35,429 nucleotides of DNA from Chloroflexota bacterium (GCA_005887685.1 VBHJ01000024.1:1-35429), one strand, 5' to 3'. Counted from the stretch's first letter, positions 20,135-28,643 are shown. The notes: generated from the sequence alone by a model not told the origin. A program made the numbers and translations.

Positions 20135-21975
20135 GCACGCCCGAAGGCATGACGCTGGGCCCGTACAGGGTCATGGAGCGGATCGGCCGCGGCGGGATGG
20201 CAAGCGTGTACCGCGCCTATCACCCGGCCCTCGACCGCTACGTGGCGATCAAGATCCTCCCCGATTTCTTCGCCGACGAGCCGGAGTACCGCGAGCGCTT
20301 CCAGCAGGAAGCCAGGTCGGTCGCCCGGCTGAAGCACCCGAACATCCTCGAGATCTTCGACTTCGGCTACGAGGGTGGTCTCGCCTACCTGGTCCTGGAG
20401 CTCGTCGAGGGCGGCACGCTCGCGGACCACGTCGGCAAACCGATGGACCTGCACGAGGTCGTCCGGCTGATCGAGCAGCTGGCGGCCGCGCTCGACCACG
20501 CGCATGCGAACGGCATCCTTCACCGCGACATCAAGCCGTCCAACATCCTGATCCACAAGGACGGGACGCCCGTGCTCGGCGACTTCGGTCTCGCCAAGAT
20601 GGCCGGATCTCTGCGGCGGTTGACCGGCTCCGGCACCGTGATGGGGACGCCTGAGTACATGTCCCCGGAGCAGGCAGCCGATGAGCCGCTCACCGCGGCA
20701 TCAGACGTCTATTCGCTCGCCATCGTGGCCTACGAGATGCTGACCGGGCGCGTGCCCTTCGAGGCCGACACGCCGGCCGCAACCCTGCTGTCGCATGTGA
20801 CCAAACCGATGCCGGCGACGCGTGAGCTGAGGGGCGAGCTCTCCGCCCACGTGGAAGACGTCTTGCGCAAGGCGCTCGCCAAGAGCCCGCAGGATCGCTA
20901 TCAGACCGCCGCGGCTTTCGCCGCCGCGCTCAAACCGGCCGCCTGGCCGAACCGCCGCGGCGACGACCTGTCCGGGCTCGTCGCGCCAACACGACGCGTC
21001 AGCCGGCCCGACCGCATCCCGGTCGTGCTGGTGGTGGATGACGGACCGGCGAATCGCGAGCTCATCGAAGCCTGCCTTGCCGACGTGGATTGCCAGGTCC
21101 GGACCGCTGAGGACGGGGCGGCCGCATTGAAAGCGATCCAGGCCTGGCATCCTGACCTGGTCCTGCTCGACGTGCAGATGCCAGGCATGGACGGTTACGA
21201 GGTCTGTCGCAGGATCAAGGCGACTCCCGGATCGAGGCTGCTGCCTGTCGTGATGATCACCTCCCTCGACGACACGAGCGACCGAATCCACGCCCTGGAA
21301 GCAGGCGCCGACGATTACATGACCAAGCCCGTGGACCGCGTCGAGCTGGTGGCGCGCGTGCGGTCGGCGCTTCGCTTGAAAGGCGTGTACGACTCCCTGG
21401 ACAGCGCGGAGCACGTGATCTTCGCCCTGGCGGCCGCGGTCGAGGCCAAGGATCCATACACCGAAGCGCACACCCAGCGGGTCGCGGAGTCGGCGCGGCG
21501 GATCGGCGCGGGCCTCGGCCTTTCGGCTCCTGACCAGGACGCGCTCTACCGCGGCGGGCTCATCCACGACATCGGCAAGATCGGCATCCCCGATGCGATC
21601 CTGCTCAAGCCCGGTCCGCTCGACGCCCGCGAGCTCGCGACGATGCGCCTTCATCCCACCATCGGCGAGAACATCGTCGCCCCGCTGCGCTCGGCCGCGG
21701 CGCTGCTGCCGATCATCCGTCACCACCATGAGCACTACGACGGCAATGGTTATCCTGACCGCCTCGCGGGCACCGGCATACCGCGACTGGCCCGGATCAT
21801 CGCCGTCTGCGACGCGTTCGACGCGCTGGTGAACGACCGTCCGTATCGCGCTCGCAAGACAGCGGAGGAAGCGCTCGCCACCCTGCGAGCAGGGGCCAGG
21901 CGGCAGTGGGACCCGGAGGTCATCGACGTCTTCGTCAGCGACTTCGGCGCGGTAAGCAGAATGGGCGCGGCCTGA
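20131..21975 (+). CDS. Ser/Thr protein kinase - receiver - HD-GYP fusion
   Basis: A 614-residue soluble three-domain protein. Kinase (about 12-265): G-R-G-G-M-A-S-V-Y, catalytic K41, HRDIKPSN at H131-R132-D133, DFGLAK at D151, GTPEYMSPEQ; a complete Hanks-type kinase. Receiver (about 295-415): VVDD, phosphoacceptor D347 in LLDVQMPGMDG, MITS, MTKP. HD-GYP phosphodiesterase (about 430-600): metal pair H479-D480 in IHDIGKIGIP, HHEHYDGNGYP with G540-Y541-P542, and the D-A-F-D-A-L end. All active-site motifs are intact, so it could phosphorylate Ser/Thr, accept phosphate from a histidine kinase and cut cyclic-di-GMP. There is no PASTA or membrane segment. Start GTG 20131 overlaps the 53-aa protein stop. 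The next gene begins 9 bases downstream with AGGTGAG before it. Confidence 0.92.
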   Translation: MSTPEGMTLGPYRVMERIGRGGMASVYRAYHPALDRYVAIKILPDFFADEPEYRERFQQEARSVARLKHPNILEIFDFGYEGGLAYLVLELVEGGTLADHVGKPMDLHEVVRLIEQLAAALDHAHANGILHRDIKPSNILIHKDGTPVLGDFGLAKMAGSLRRLTGSGTVMGTPEYMSPEQAADEPLTAASDVYSLAIVAYEMLTGRVPFEADTPAATLLSHVTKPMPATRELRGELSAHVEDVLRKALAKSPQDRYQTAAAFAAALKPAAWPNRRGDDLSGLVAPTRRVSRPDRIPVVLVVDDGPANRELIEACLADVDCQVRTAEDGAAALKAIQAWHPDLVLLDVQMPGMDGYEVCRRIKATPGSRLLPVVMITSLDDTSDRIHALEAGADDYMTKPVDRVELVARVRSALRLKGVYDSLDSAEHVIFALAAAVEAKDPYTEAHTQRVAESARRIGAGLGLSAPDQDALYRGGLIHDIGKIGIPDAILLKPGPLDARELATMRLHPTIGENIVAPLRSAAALLPIIRHHHEHYDGNGYPDRLAGTGIPRLARIIAVCDAFDALVNDRPYRARKTAEEALATLRAGARRQWDPEVIDVFVSDFGAVSRMGAA

Positions 21976-21984
21976 GGTGAGCCG

Positions 21985-24039
21985 GTGAAGGAGCTGGTTC
22001 CCTACCTGCAGGACGCGACCGCCATCGCGTTCGTCGTCCTCGGCGTGGTCACGGCGATCACCTGGCTGCGCCGGCGCGACCGTTCGATGGCGTTCCTGGC
22101 CCTGGCCATCATCCTGCTCTCCGCGGTCTCAGGCCTGGGTCGGCTGCAGGCACACCTCTGGTTCATGCTGCCGCTCCTGGGCTCGATCGAGCTGCTCGCG
22201 TTCATGGGCACCGCCTACGCCCTGCTCCTGTATCGAAACGCACTCATCCCCCTCCCCCGGCGCTGGCACGCCGCCGCTGTCGTTTCGTTGGTGGCTGCCA
22301 GCGTCCTTTTGTTTGGCGCGGTGGCGCTCTCGGCCAGCCGCGGCGTGCTCACCGTCATCGCGGTCCTGTTCGTCCTCGTGTGGTCGGCGTGCGTGGGCGA
22401 GCCGGCGCTCAGGTTCTGGCGCGTCGCGCGAAATCTACCCGCGGTGCAGGCCTGGCGCCTGCGGTCGCTGAGCCTGGGCTTCGGAGGCATCGTGGTCATC
22501 CTGCTGTTCGCCGTGTCGATCGGATTGCTGGTCAGGCAACCCGTGATCCAGGTCCTGGTCGAGCTGGTGGTGCTCGCCATCATCCCCCTCCTCTACGCCA
22601 GCTTCTCGCCGCCCGCCTGGCTGCGCCGCCAGTGGCGCGCGGCGGAAGAAGAAGGCCTGCGTGGGTTCATGGAGGATCTCCTGGTCAGCGAAGACCGCGA
22701 CGCCCTGGCCAATCGTGCGGTGGAGTGGGCGATGCGGCTTGTCGGTGGCGCCTCGGCGGTGCTGTTCGACGCTTCCGGCAAACCCACCGCCAGCCTCGGT
22801 CTCGATGCCGCGCAGGTGGCTGCGACTGCGGTTGAAGTGGCTGACCTTGGTGAGGGCGTCAGCCGGCTGAGGCTTGACGGTGTCGAATCCAACGTGCTGT
22901 CGGTGCCGGTCAAGGGATTGACGGCGTCGGCCAACCTCGTCGTCCTTTCCGGACCCTTCAGCCCGGCGTTCGGAGGCGAGGAGGCGACCCGCATGCAGCA
23001 GCTGATGAGCGTTTTCGTCACCGCGCTCGATCGCCGCCACCTCATCCAGGAGCTCGAGGAGAGCAATACGGCGCTCATCGAGGCGAACCAGCACAAGAGC
23101 GTCTTCCTCGCCAACATGAGCCACGAGCTGCGCACCCCCCTCAACTCGATCATCGGCTTCTCCGAGCTGTTGACCGATGCGCGCGAGGGGCAGTTCGACG
23201 ACGCGACTCGCAGACGCTTCGTCGGCCAGATCATGACGAGCGGCAAGCACCTGCTTGGTTTGATCAATGACATCCTCGACCTTTCCAAAGTCGAGGCGGG
23301 CCAGATGGAGCTGCGGCTCAACATGATGTCGGTCGCGGAGTCGGTCGATCAGGTGACCAAGACGGTCGAACCCCTTCTGGCCAAGAAGAACATCAAGGTC
23401 ACAACCAGCGTCGCCGGCGCAGGCGACATACTGGCCGACGCCGGCAAGGTGAAGCAGATGCTGCTCAACCTGGTCTCGAACGCGATCAAGTTCACACCTG
23501 ATGGGGGCACCGTCACGATCAGCGCGCTGCGTATCAAGGACACGATCGAAATCTCGGTTGCGGACACTGGGATCGGGATCGCCGAGGAAGACCAGAAGTC
23601 GATCTTCCAGGAGTTCCATCAGCTCGATCAGGGTCCCGGCCGCAAGCACGAAGGCACCGGGCTTGGCCTCGCGTTGACCAGACGGTTCGCGCGACTGCAC
23701 GGCGGCGATGTGCGCGTCACGAGCCGTGTCAACAAAGGCAGCGTGTTCACGCTGAGCCTGCCCATTCGTGGAGCCGCGGCGCCCGCCGCTGAACCTGTTC
23801 CCACCTTCGCGAAGAACGGACACGGCTCCGGGCCACTGATCCTTGTGGTGGAGGACGACCCCGCCGCGGCGGAGCTCCTCACTCGCCAGCTCGTCGCCGC
23901 CGGCTACCGCACCGAGGTGGCCCGTACGGGAAGGGAGGCATTGGCCCGGGCGCGGCAGCTGCAGCCCGCCGCGATCACCCTCGACATCATCCTGCCTGAG
24001 GTCGACGGCTGGGGAGCGGAATACCGATTGTCGTGGTGA
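21985..24039 (+). CDS. Membrane hybrid histidine kinase with truncated receiver
   Basis: A 684-residue kinase starting at GTG 21985 (AGGTGAG upstream). Residues about 5-205 hold six or seven membrane helices, followed by a GAF-like segment (about 215-345), a coiled linker, HisKA with H380 in NMSHELRTPLNSIIGF, and a full HATPase (LLNLVSNAIKFTPDGG, VADTGIGIAEEDQ, GTGLGLALTRRF). A receiver begins at about 613 (LILVVEDDPAAAELL) and reaches its phosphoacceptor D667 (ITLDIILPEVDGW), then runs into GAEYRLSW and TGA. The missing part, from IPIVVVSVVDN onward, continues in another frame just downstream, so the receiver has been split by an out-of-frame deletion of roughly 34 bases. The kinase should still autophosphorylate; the receiver cannot fold as a whole. 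Confidence 0.88.
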   Translation: MKELVPYLQDATAIAFVVLGVVTAITWLRRRDRSMAFLALAIILLSAVSGLGRLQAHLWFMLPLLGSIELLAFMGTAYALLLYRNALIPLPRRWHAAAVVSLVAASVLLFGAVALSASRGVLTVIAVLFVLVWSACVGEPALRFWRVARNLPAVQAWRLRSLSLGFGGIVVILLFAVSIGLLVRQPVIQVLVELVVLAIIPLLYASFSPPAWLRRQWRAAEEEGLRGFMEDLLVSEDRDALANRAVEWAMRLVGGASAVLFDASGKPTASLGLDAAQVAATAVEVADLGEGVSRLRLDGVESNVLSVPVKGLTASANLVVLSGPFSPAFGGEEATRMQQLMSVFVTALDRRHLIQELEESNTALIEANQHKSVFLANMSHELRTPLNSIIGFSELLTDAREGQFDDATRRRFVGQIMTSGKHLLGLINDILDLSKVEAGQMELRLNMMSVAESVDQVTKTVEPLLAKKNIKVTTSVAGAGDILADAGKVKQMLLNLVSNAIKFTPDGGTVTISALRIKDTIEISVADTGIGIAEEDQKSIFQEFHQLDQGPGRKHEGTGLGLALTRRFARLHGGDVRVTSRVNKGSVFTLSLPIRGAAAPAAEPVPTFAKNGHGSGPLILVVEDDPAAAELLTRQLVAAGYRTEVARTGREALARARQLQPAAITLDIILPEVDGWGAEYRLSW

Positions 24040-24551
24040 GCGTGGTGGACAACCCTGAGCTCGGGCTCGCGCTGGGCGCGATGGACTACCTCGTCAAACC
24101 GATAGAAGCCGACGACCTGATCCAGAGGCTCAACCGCTTCAACCTGAGACGCTCCTCGTCCGACAACGCTCTTCGAGTGCTGGTGGTGGATGACGACGAC
24201 GCGTACCGGACGCTGCTCACCAAAACGCTCGAGCCGGCCGGCTTCACTGTCGTCCCCGCCTCGGGGGGCCGCGAGGCAATCGAGCTGGCGAAGTCGATGA
24301 AGCCGGACCTCGTGCTTCTCGACCTGATGATGCCCGAGGTCACGGGTTTCGACGTCGTTGAAGCTCTGCACGCCGATGAGTCCACGCGCGACACGCCGAT
24401 CATGGTCATCACAGCAGCCAACCTGTCCGACGCGGACAAACGCCTTCTCAATGGAAGGGTCTCGAAGATTCTGAGCCGCGGCTCGGTTGCCACCACCGAC
24501 GTCGTCGGCATGCTCAAGAAGGTCGTTGCTCATCGCAACGGCATGACATGA
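24033..24551 (+). CDS. Remainder of split receiver plus a complete receiver domain
   Basis: A 172-residue product from GTG 24033 (or 24036), overlapping the preceding TGA as GTGA. The first 33 residues (SVVDNPELGLALGAMDYLVKPIEADDL) are clearly the end of the receiver begun in the kinase gene, including its conserved K22-P23. After a linker, a full receiver follows: LRVLVVDDDD, phosphoacceptor D97 in LVLLDLMMPE, MVITAA and a variant end (RVSKILSRGSV) where the usual K-P is replaced by K-I. Originally this was probably one kinase with two tandem receivers. The current reading frame is open and in the right place for coupled translation, so a separate double-duty receiver protein may be made. 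A sequencing or assembly error is the alternative. Confidence 0.75.
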   Translation: MVSVVDNPELGLALGAMDYLVKPIEADDLIQRLNRFNLRRSSSDNALRVLVVDDDDAYRTLLTKTLEPAGFTVVPASGGREAIELAKSMKPDLVLLDLMMPEVTGFDVVEALHADESTRDTPIMVITAANLSDADKRLLNGRVSKILSRGSVATTDVVGMLKKVVAHRNGMT

Positions 24552-24952
24552 AAGACAAGGGGCTGATCCTTGTCGTCGAAGACAACGAGGCGAACCAGAT
24601 GCTTGTCCGGGCCGTGCTCGAGCTGGAGGGTTATCGCGTGGAGCTGGCAGGCTCCGCGTTAGAGGCGGCCCAACAGCTTCGAGATTCTCCGCCTGACCTC
24701 ATCCTGATGGACGTCCAGCTTCCGGGCGAAGACGGGCTTTCGCTGACCCGCCGGCTAAAGGCCGACCCGGCGACCACCGCCATCCCGATCGTCGCTCTCA
24801 CCGCCCACGCGATGACGGGCGATAGGGAGCTGGCGTTGAACGCCGGCTGCGCGGGCTACATCTCGAAGCCGATCGACACTCGAACCTTTGGCCTCCAGGT
24901 CACCCAGTACCTCGTCGACAACCAGAGCAATGGCCGTTTGGTGGCCTTGTGA
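24548..24952 (+). CDS. Single-domain response regulator
   Basis: A 134-residue stand-alone receiver: acidic pair E11-D12 (VVEDNEAN), phosphoacceptor D55 (LILMDVQLPGEDG), Thr in VALTAHAM and Lys in YISKPID, all intact. The VVEDNEANQML and LTAHAM motifs are those of receivers that accept phosphate from hybrid kinases, like DivK. No output domain, so it is likely a phosphate shuttle or acts by protein binding. ATG 24548 overlaps the preceding TGA as ATGA; its own end overlaps the next gene start by 4 bases. Confidence 0.88.
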   Translation: MKDKGLILVVEDNEANQMLVRAVLELEGYRVELAGSALEAAQQLRDSPPDLILMDVQLPGEDGLSLTRRLKADPATTAIPIVALTAHAMTGDRELALNAGCAGYISKPIDTRTFGLQVTQYLVDNQSNGRLVAL

Positions 24953-25323
24953 GTGGGCTTGCTCGAATTCTCGTCGCCGACGACGACCCAGCGAGCGCCG
25001 AGCTCCTCAAATATTTCCTGGAGTCCAACGGGTTCACGGTGGAGGTCGCGCCCGACGGCAACCGCGCGCTGGAAATGGGCACGAGCGGCGACTTTCAGCT
25101 GGTGATCCTGGACATGCACATGCCCATGTACGACGGCGTCGAGGTCCTCGAGTTCCTCCGCAAACGCCACGTCTTGCACCCGATCAAGACCATCGCGGTC
25201 ACCGGCGATGTTTCCGACGAAGTCAGGGGTGACCTCGAAGCCGGCGGGGTCGACAGCTTCCTGACCAAGCCGGTCGACCTCCAGCTACTTCGGGATGAAG
25301 TCAATCGTTTGATGGCCGGCTGA
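24949..25323 (+). CDS. Single-domain response regulator
   Basis: A 124-residue receiver with D11-D12-D13 (VADDDPASAELL), phosphoacceptor D55 (LVILDMHMPMYDG), Thr in AVTGDVS and Lys in FLTKPVD, all present. No output domain. GTG 24949 overlaps the previous TGA by 4 bases (GTGA). It is the third receiver in a row in this operon and only loosely similar to its neighbour, so it may have another kinase partner. Confidence 0.88.
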   Translation: MSGLARILVADDDPASAELLKYFLESNGFTVEVAPDGNRALEMGTSGDFQLVILDMHMPMYDGVEVLEFLRKRHVLHPIKTIAVTGDVSDEVRGDLEAGGVDSFLTKPVDLQLLRDEVNRLMAG

Positions 25324-25331
25324 GAGCCGTC

Positions 25332-25565
25332 GTGATCGCCATCACCCCGGATGCGGTCGCCAAACCGGCCGTCGGGGTGACGCCCTGGATCCTGCTCGTC
25401 GTTTCCGACGAGCGTCAGCGGCGCATCGCGCGAAGCGCCTGGGAAGAAGCCGGATTCGCGGTCGAGGTCGCGGCGAGCGCCCTGGACGCGCTCGAATGCC
25501 TCAAGGTGATGACCCCGTCCCTCGTCGTCGTCGACGACTGGCTGTACAGGCCGGCCCCACGCTGA
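25332..25565 (+). CDS. Half-length receiver-like protein
   Basis: A 77-residue protein. After 17 polar residues it matches the first half of a receiver: strand WILLVVSDERQ, helix RRIARSAWEEAG, strand AVEVAA, helix LDALECLKVM and strand SLVVVDDW with D68 in the phosphoacceptor position. It then ends with LYRPAPR and TGA; the last two strands, the Thr and the Lys are missing. It begins at GTG 25332, 8 bases after the previous gene, and its TGA shares one base with the next ATG (TGATG). The acidic pair is D26-E27 rather than the usual D-D. Truncated by decay or kept as a docking module; no remaining half was found downstream, where the next kinase starts at once. Confidence 0.6.
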   Translation: MIAITPDAVAKPAVGVTPWILLVVSDERQRRIARSAWEEAGFAVEVAASALDALECLKVMTPSLVVVDDWLYRPAPR

Positions 25566-27667
25566 TGCGGCGCTTCATGCTGGTCGCGTCTGCCGCGGCC
25601 ATCGCGCTGGCGGCGATCACGTTCGTCCTCGCAGTCGCCACGCCACCCGGCGGGCAAGGTGCGCTGAACGCGATTCGTGACGGGGGCCAGGCGGTGCTCG
25701 CCTTCGCCGCTCTGGCGAGCTGCGGACTGGCGTCCAGGCGCTCGATCGGCCGCACGCGTTGGGCCTGGGGATTGCTTGCCGCGTCAGCAGGCACCGCACT
25801 CGCGGGCGAGATAGGCGCGGCGCTTGACACCCTGCTCCAGGGCCCAGCGCCGGTTCCGTCGATCGCGGACCTGGGGTTCATCGGGGCGGTGCCGTTTGCG
25901 GTCGCCGGGTTGCTCGCCTTCCCCGCGGCTGCGAATCAATTCGCCACCCGCCGCCGCGCCGCGCTCGACCTGGCCATGGTCGCCCTCTCCCTGACCTTTG
26001 TCAGCGCGGCCCTGTCGCTGCCCCAGGCGTACCTGAATCCGGGATCACCCCTCTCTTCGTGGGTGAGCGCGGCATTTCCGCTGTCGGACATCGCGATCAT
26101 CGCGGTGATCTTCGTCAGCGTTCGCCGCAGCCTGGCGACCCAGGGCGGGCGCCTGGTGCTCGTGGTGTGCGGCCTTGCGATCATCGCCATCTCGGACAGC
26201 GCAGTCGCTTTCCTGTCCGCGACGGGCGACCTGCCCGGGCTCAGCTACCTGCTTGGAGCAGGTTCCATCTACGGATATGCGCTGATCGCGCTGGGACCGT
26301 TCTGGCCAGAGCGCCGGAAGGAAGAGCGGCCGGACGAGATGGCGCTGTGGCAGGACCTCATCCCCTATGTCGGCGTCACCGCGGTGGCCCTGACGGCCCT
26401 GACCCTGTGGCTCGGCCATCGGCACATCGACGCCGTCGCCGTGATCCCGGGCGCCAGCCTTCTCGTTGTGCTGCTGGCCAGCCAGCTGGTCTCGCACGCC
26501 GAGGCGCGTGCCCTGCTGCAGCAGAGCAGGCTCGCCGAGGCCCGCATCAGGGAGCGTGAGACGATGCTCAACAACGTGATCGACCACGCCCCGCAGGGGG
26601 TGGCTTCGATTGCAGTCGACAGGCGGATCATGAACGCCAACCCACGCCTGGCTTCGATGCTATATGCGCCGCTCCAGGTACTCCTCGGGGCCAGTACCGA
26701 CGGCTTTCTCCCGCCCGACTATGTAGCGCGCGTGTTCAAGTCTTTCGGGCCCTCCGGCGACGGCTCGGCGGAGACGTATGAATCCGACTGCCAGGTGAGA
26801 AGAGCCGATGGGAGCCAGTTCTGGGTCCACTGGAGCGCCAACCCGATCCGCAAGGGGGACGGTTGCATCGATTACTTCCTCGCCACTTTCGAGGACGTCA
26901 CCGCCAAGCGCGAGGCGGACGAGACGGCGGTGGCCAACCTCGCGCAGCTCGAGAAGCTCAACCGGCTCAAGAGCGAGTTCGTCTCGATGGTCAGCCACGA
27001 GTTCCGCACCGCGCTGGTCGGGATCCAGGGTTTCAGCGAGCTCATGCGGGAGCAGGAGATGGGCACCGTGGAGATCCAGGCGCTCGCCGGTGAGGTCTAC
27101 AACGAGGCCCAGCGACTGAACCGGATGATCACCGAGATGCTCGACTTCGACCGGCTGGAGGCCGGCAAGCTCCGGCTCGACCTGAAGCCGCTCGACATCA
27201 ACCAGCTGGTCCGCGAGACTGTCGGCCGAGCGGCCGTATCCAGCCCGAAGCATGTGATCAAGGCCGAGCTTCAGCTCGCGCTGCCCGCGGCGTTCGGGGA
27301 TTCCGATCGTCTCACCCAGGTGCTCACGAATCTCCTGAGCAACGCGGTCAAGTACTCACCGAAAGGTGGAGAGATCTGCGTGCGGACGCGTTTGAACGGC
27401 GGCTCCGTCGAAGTTGCGGTCAGCGATCACGGTTCCGGCATTCCGGCCGAGTTCATCAGCCGGCTGTTCGGCCGCTACGAGCGATACGAGGACAAGCACG
27501 CGGGCAAGATCATCGGCACGGGGCTTGGCCTCGCGATCACACGTCAGATCGTCGAGATGCACGGGGGCAGGATCTCGGTCGACAGCGTCGTCGGCAGCGG
27601 GTCGGAGTTCAGGTTCACCGTGCCGCTGGCGACCACCGTCGCGGCTGCGGTCACCAGGTCCGCGTGA
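25565..27667 (+). CDS. Membrane PAS sensor histidine kinase
   Basis: A 700-residue kinase. About eight or nine membrane helices cover residues 5-310, similar to integral-membrane sensor modules of unknown ligand. A PAS domain follows (about 335-455: NNVIDHAPQGVASIAVDRRIMNANPRLA; PAC end DYFLATFEDVTAKREADE), then HisKA with H478 in SMVSHEFRTALVGIQGFSEL and HATPase (LTNLLSNAVKYSPKGG, VSDHGSGIPAEF, GTGLGLAITRQIV). The H-box has Ala where Pro is usual. No receiver is attached, so the single receivers upstream are likely partners. The longer open frame begins at 25496, but ATG 25565 joins the previous stop as TGATG and precedes the first helix. It converges with the SIS gene, with 17 bases of coding overlap. 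Confidence 0.9.
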   Translation: MRRFMLVASAAAIALAAITFVLAVATPPGGQGALNAIRDGGQAVLAFAALASCGLASRRSIGRTRWAWGLLAASAGTALAGEIGAALDTLLQGPAPVPSIADLGFIGAVPFAVAGLLAFPAAANQFATRRRAALDLAMVALSLTFVSAALSLPQAYLNPGSPLSSWVSAAFPLSDIAIIAVIFVSVRRSLATQGGRLVLVVCGLAIIAISDSAVAFLSATGDLPGLSYLLGAGSIYGYALIALGPFWPERRKEERPDEMALWQDLIPYVGVTAVALTALTLWLGHRHIDAVAVIPGASLLVVLLASQLVSHAEARALLQQSRLAEARIRERETMLNNVIDHAPQGVASIAVDRRIMNANPRLASMLYAPLQVLLGASTDGFLPPDYVARVFKSFGPSGDGSAETYESDCQVRRADGSQFWVHWSANPIRKGDGCIDYFLATFEDVTAKREADETAVANLAQLEKLNRLKSEFVSMVSHEFRTALVGIQGFSELMREQEMGTVEIQALAGEVYNEAQRLNRMITEMLDFDRLEAGKLRLDLKPLDINQLVRETVGRAAVSSPKHVIKAELQLALPAAFGDSDRLTQVLTNLLSNAVKYSPKGGEICVRTRLNGGSVEVAVSDHGSGIPAEFISRLFGRYERYEDKHAGKIIGTGLGLAITRQIVEMHGGRISVDSVVGSGSEFRFTVPLATTVAAAVTRSA

Positions 27668-28643
27668 CCTTCTGAATCGCGCGCGGCCGGTCAGGGTCGA
27701 TGCCCCTCGCAGCCGCGACGCGGTGAGCCAGCAGCTGGCCTAGCACGGCCAGCGGAATCGGGGTCAACTCTTCGGGCAAGCCGGAGACGTCGAACAGGTG
27801 CAGGACGTGGCAGCCTTTTGCCTCGAGGCGCGCCTTTATCGATTCCAGGTCGGGAGCGACGCGTCCTTTTCCGTCCACGATCAGAACCGGCAGTCCAGCT
27901 TCGACGATCGCGATGGGGCCATGCTCGAAATCCGCGACCGACCATGCGCGCGCGAGAACGTAGCTCGTTTCGCTGAGCTTCAGCGCTATCTCCTCCGCGG
28001 TCGAGAAGTTGAAGCCACGGCCGAGCACTACCGCGCGCGGACCCATCAACGGCGGCACCAGCGGCGCCAGCTCGTCCTCTCTGTCGAGCGCGCGCGAGAT
28101 GGCGCCGGGCACGGCCGCCAGCGCCGCGGCGAAGGCCGGGTCGGGATCCATCGCTTGAGAGATCAGCGCCAGGGCGAGAAGGCTCGCGGTGTAGGTCTTC
28201 GACGCCGGCACACTGAGCTCAGGGCCCGCTTCCATCAGCATCGTGAGCTCCGCGGCCCGGGCCAGCTTGGATGCAGCGTGGTTGGTGATCGCCACCGTCA
28301 GGCACCCCTGCCTTCTCGCCTCCTCGATCACCGCGATCACGTCCGGAGATTCGCCTGACTGCGAGATTCCGATCACGCACTGGCCGTCCAGTCGAGGCGG
28401 ACGTGCGTAGTGGGTGAACAGCGACGGCGCGGCGAGCGCGATGAGGGCCTGGTTGCGCACGCCGTACAGGTACTTCGCGTAGAGGGCGGCATTATCGGAG
28501 CTGCCACGCGCGGCGATGACGAAGCCGCGCGGCGGAGACTCCCGGATCCTCTCCCCTATAGCGCTCGCCGCCGCAGCTCCAACCTCGAGCAGGCGCTGTG
28601 CGACGTCTACCTGTTCGCCGATCTCCGTTCGAAAGCGGCTCAT
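27651..28643 (-). CDS. SIS-domain sugar-phosphate deaminase/isomerase (NagB-II/GlmS C-terminal-like)
   Basis: A 330-residue protein with two SIS domains and no glutaminase domain. Domain 1 has FVIAARGSSDNAALYAKYL and CVIGISQSGESPDVI; domain 2 has AVVLGRGFNFSTAEEIALKLSET and DFEHGPIAIVEAG. These are signatures of the isomerase half of glucosamine-6-phosphate synthase and of stand-alone glucosamine-6-phosphate deaminases (NagB-II). It is the last gene of the amino-sugar operon and no other nagB is in view, so conversion of GlcN-6-P to fructose-6-P plus ammonia is the best role. ATG 28643 overlaps the kinase TGA (ATGA). The extended frame to 28709 is not needed. It converges with the histidine kinase gene at 27667, overlapping it by 17 bases. 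Confidence 0.82.
   Translation of the reverse strand: MSRFRTEIGEQVDVAQRLLEVGAAAASAIGERIRESPPRGFVIAARGSSDNAALYAKYLYGVRNQALIALAAPSLFTHYARPPRLDGQCVIGISQSGESPDVIAVIEEARRQGCLTVAITNHAASKLARAAELTMLMEAGPELSVPASKTYTASLLALALISQAMDPDPAFAAALAAVPGAISRALDREDELAPLVPPLMGPRAVVLGRGFNFSTAEEIALKLSETSYVLARAWSVADFEHGPIAIVEAGLPVLIVDGKGRVAPDLESIKARLEAKGCHVLHLFDVSGLPEELTPIPLAVLGQLLAHRVAAARGIDPDRPRAIQKVTRTW

Noticed and set aside
22435-23823. 462-codon minus-strand frame opposite the hybrid kinase
   Set aside because: Shadow of the HisKA/HATPase coding region; its translation has no recognisable motif.
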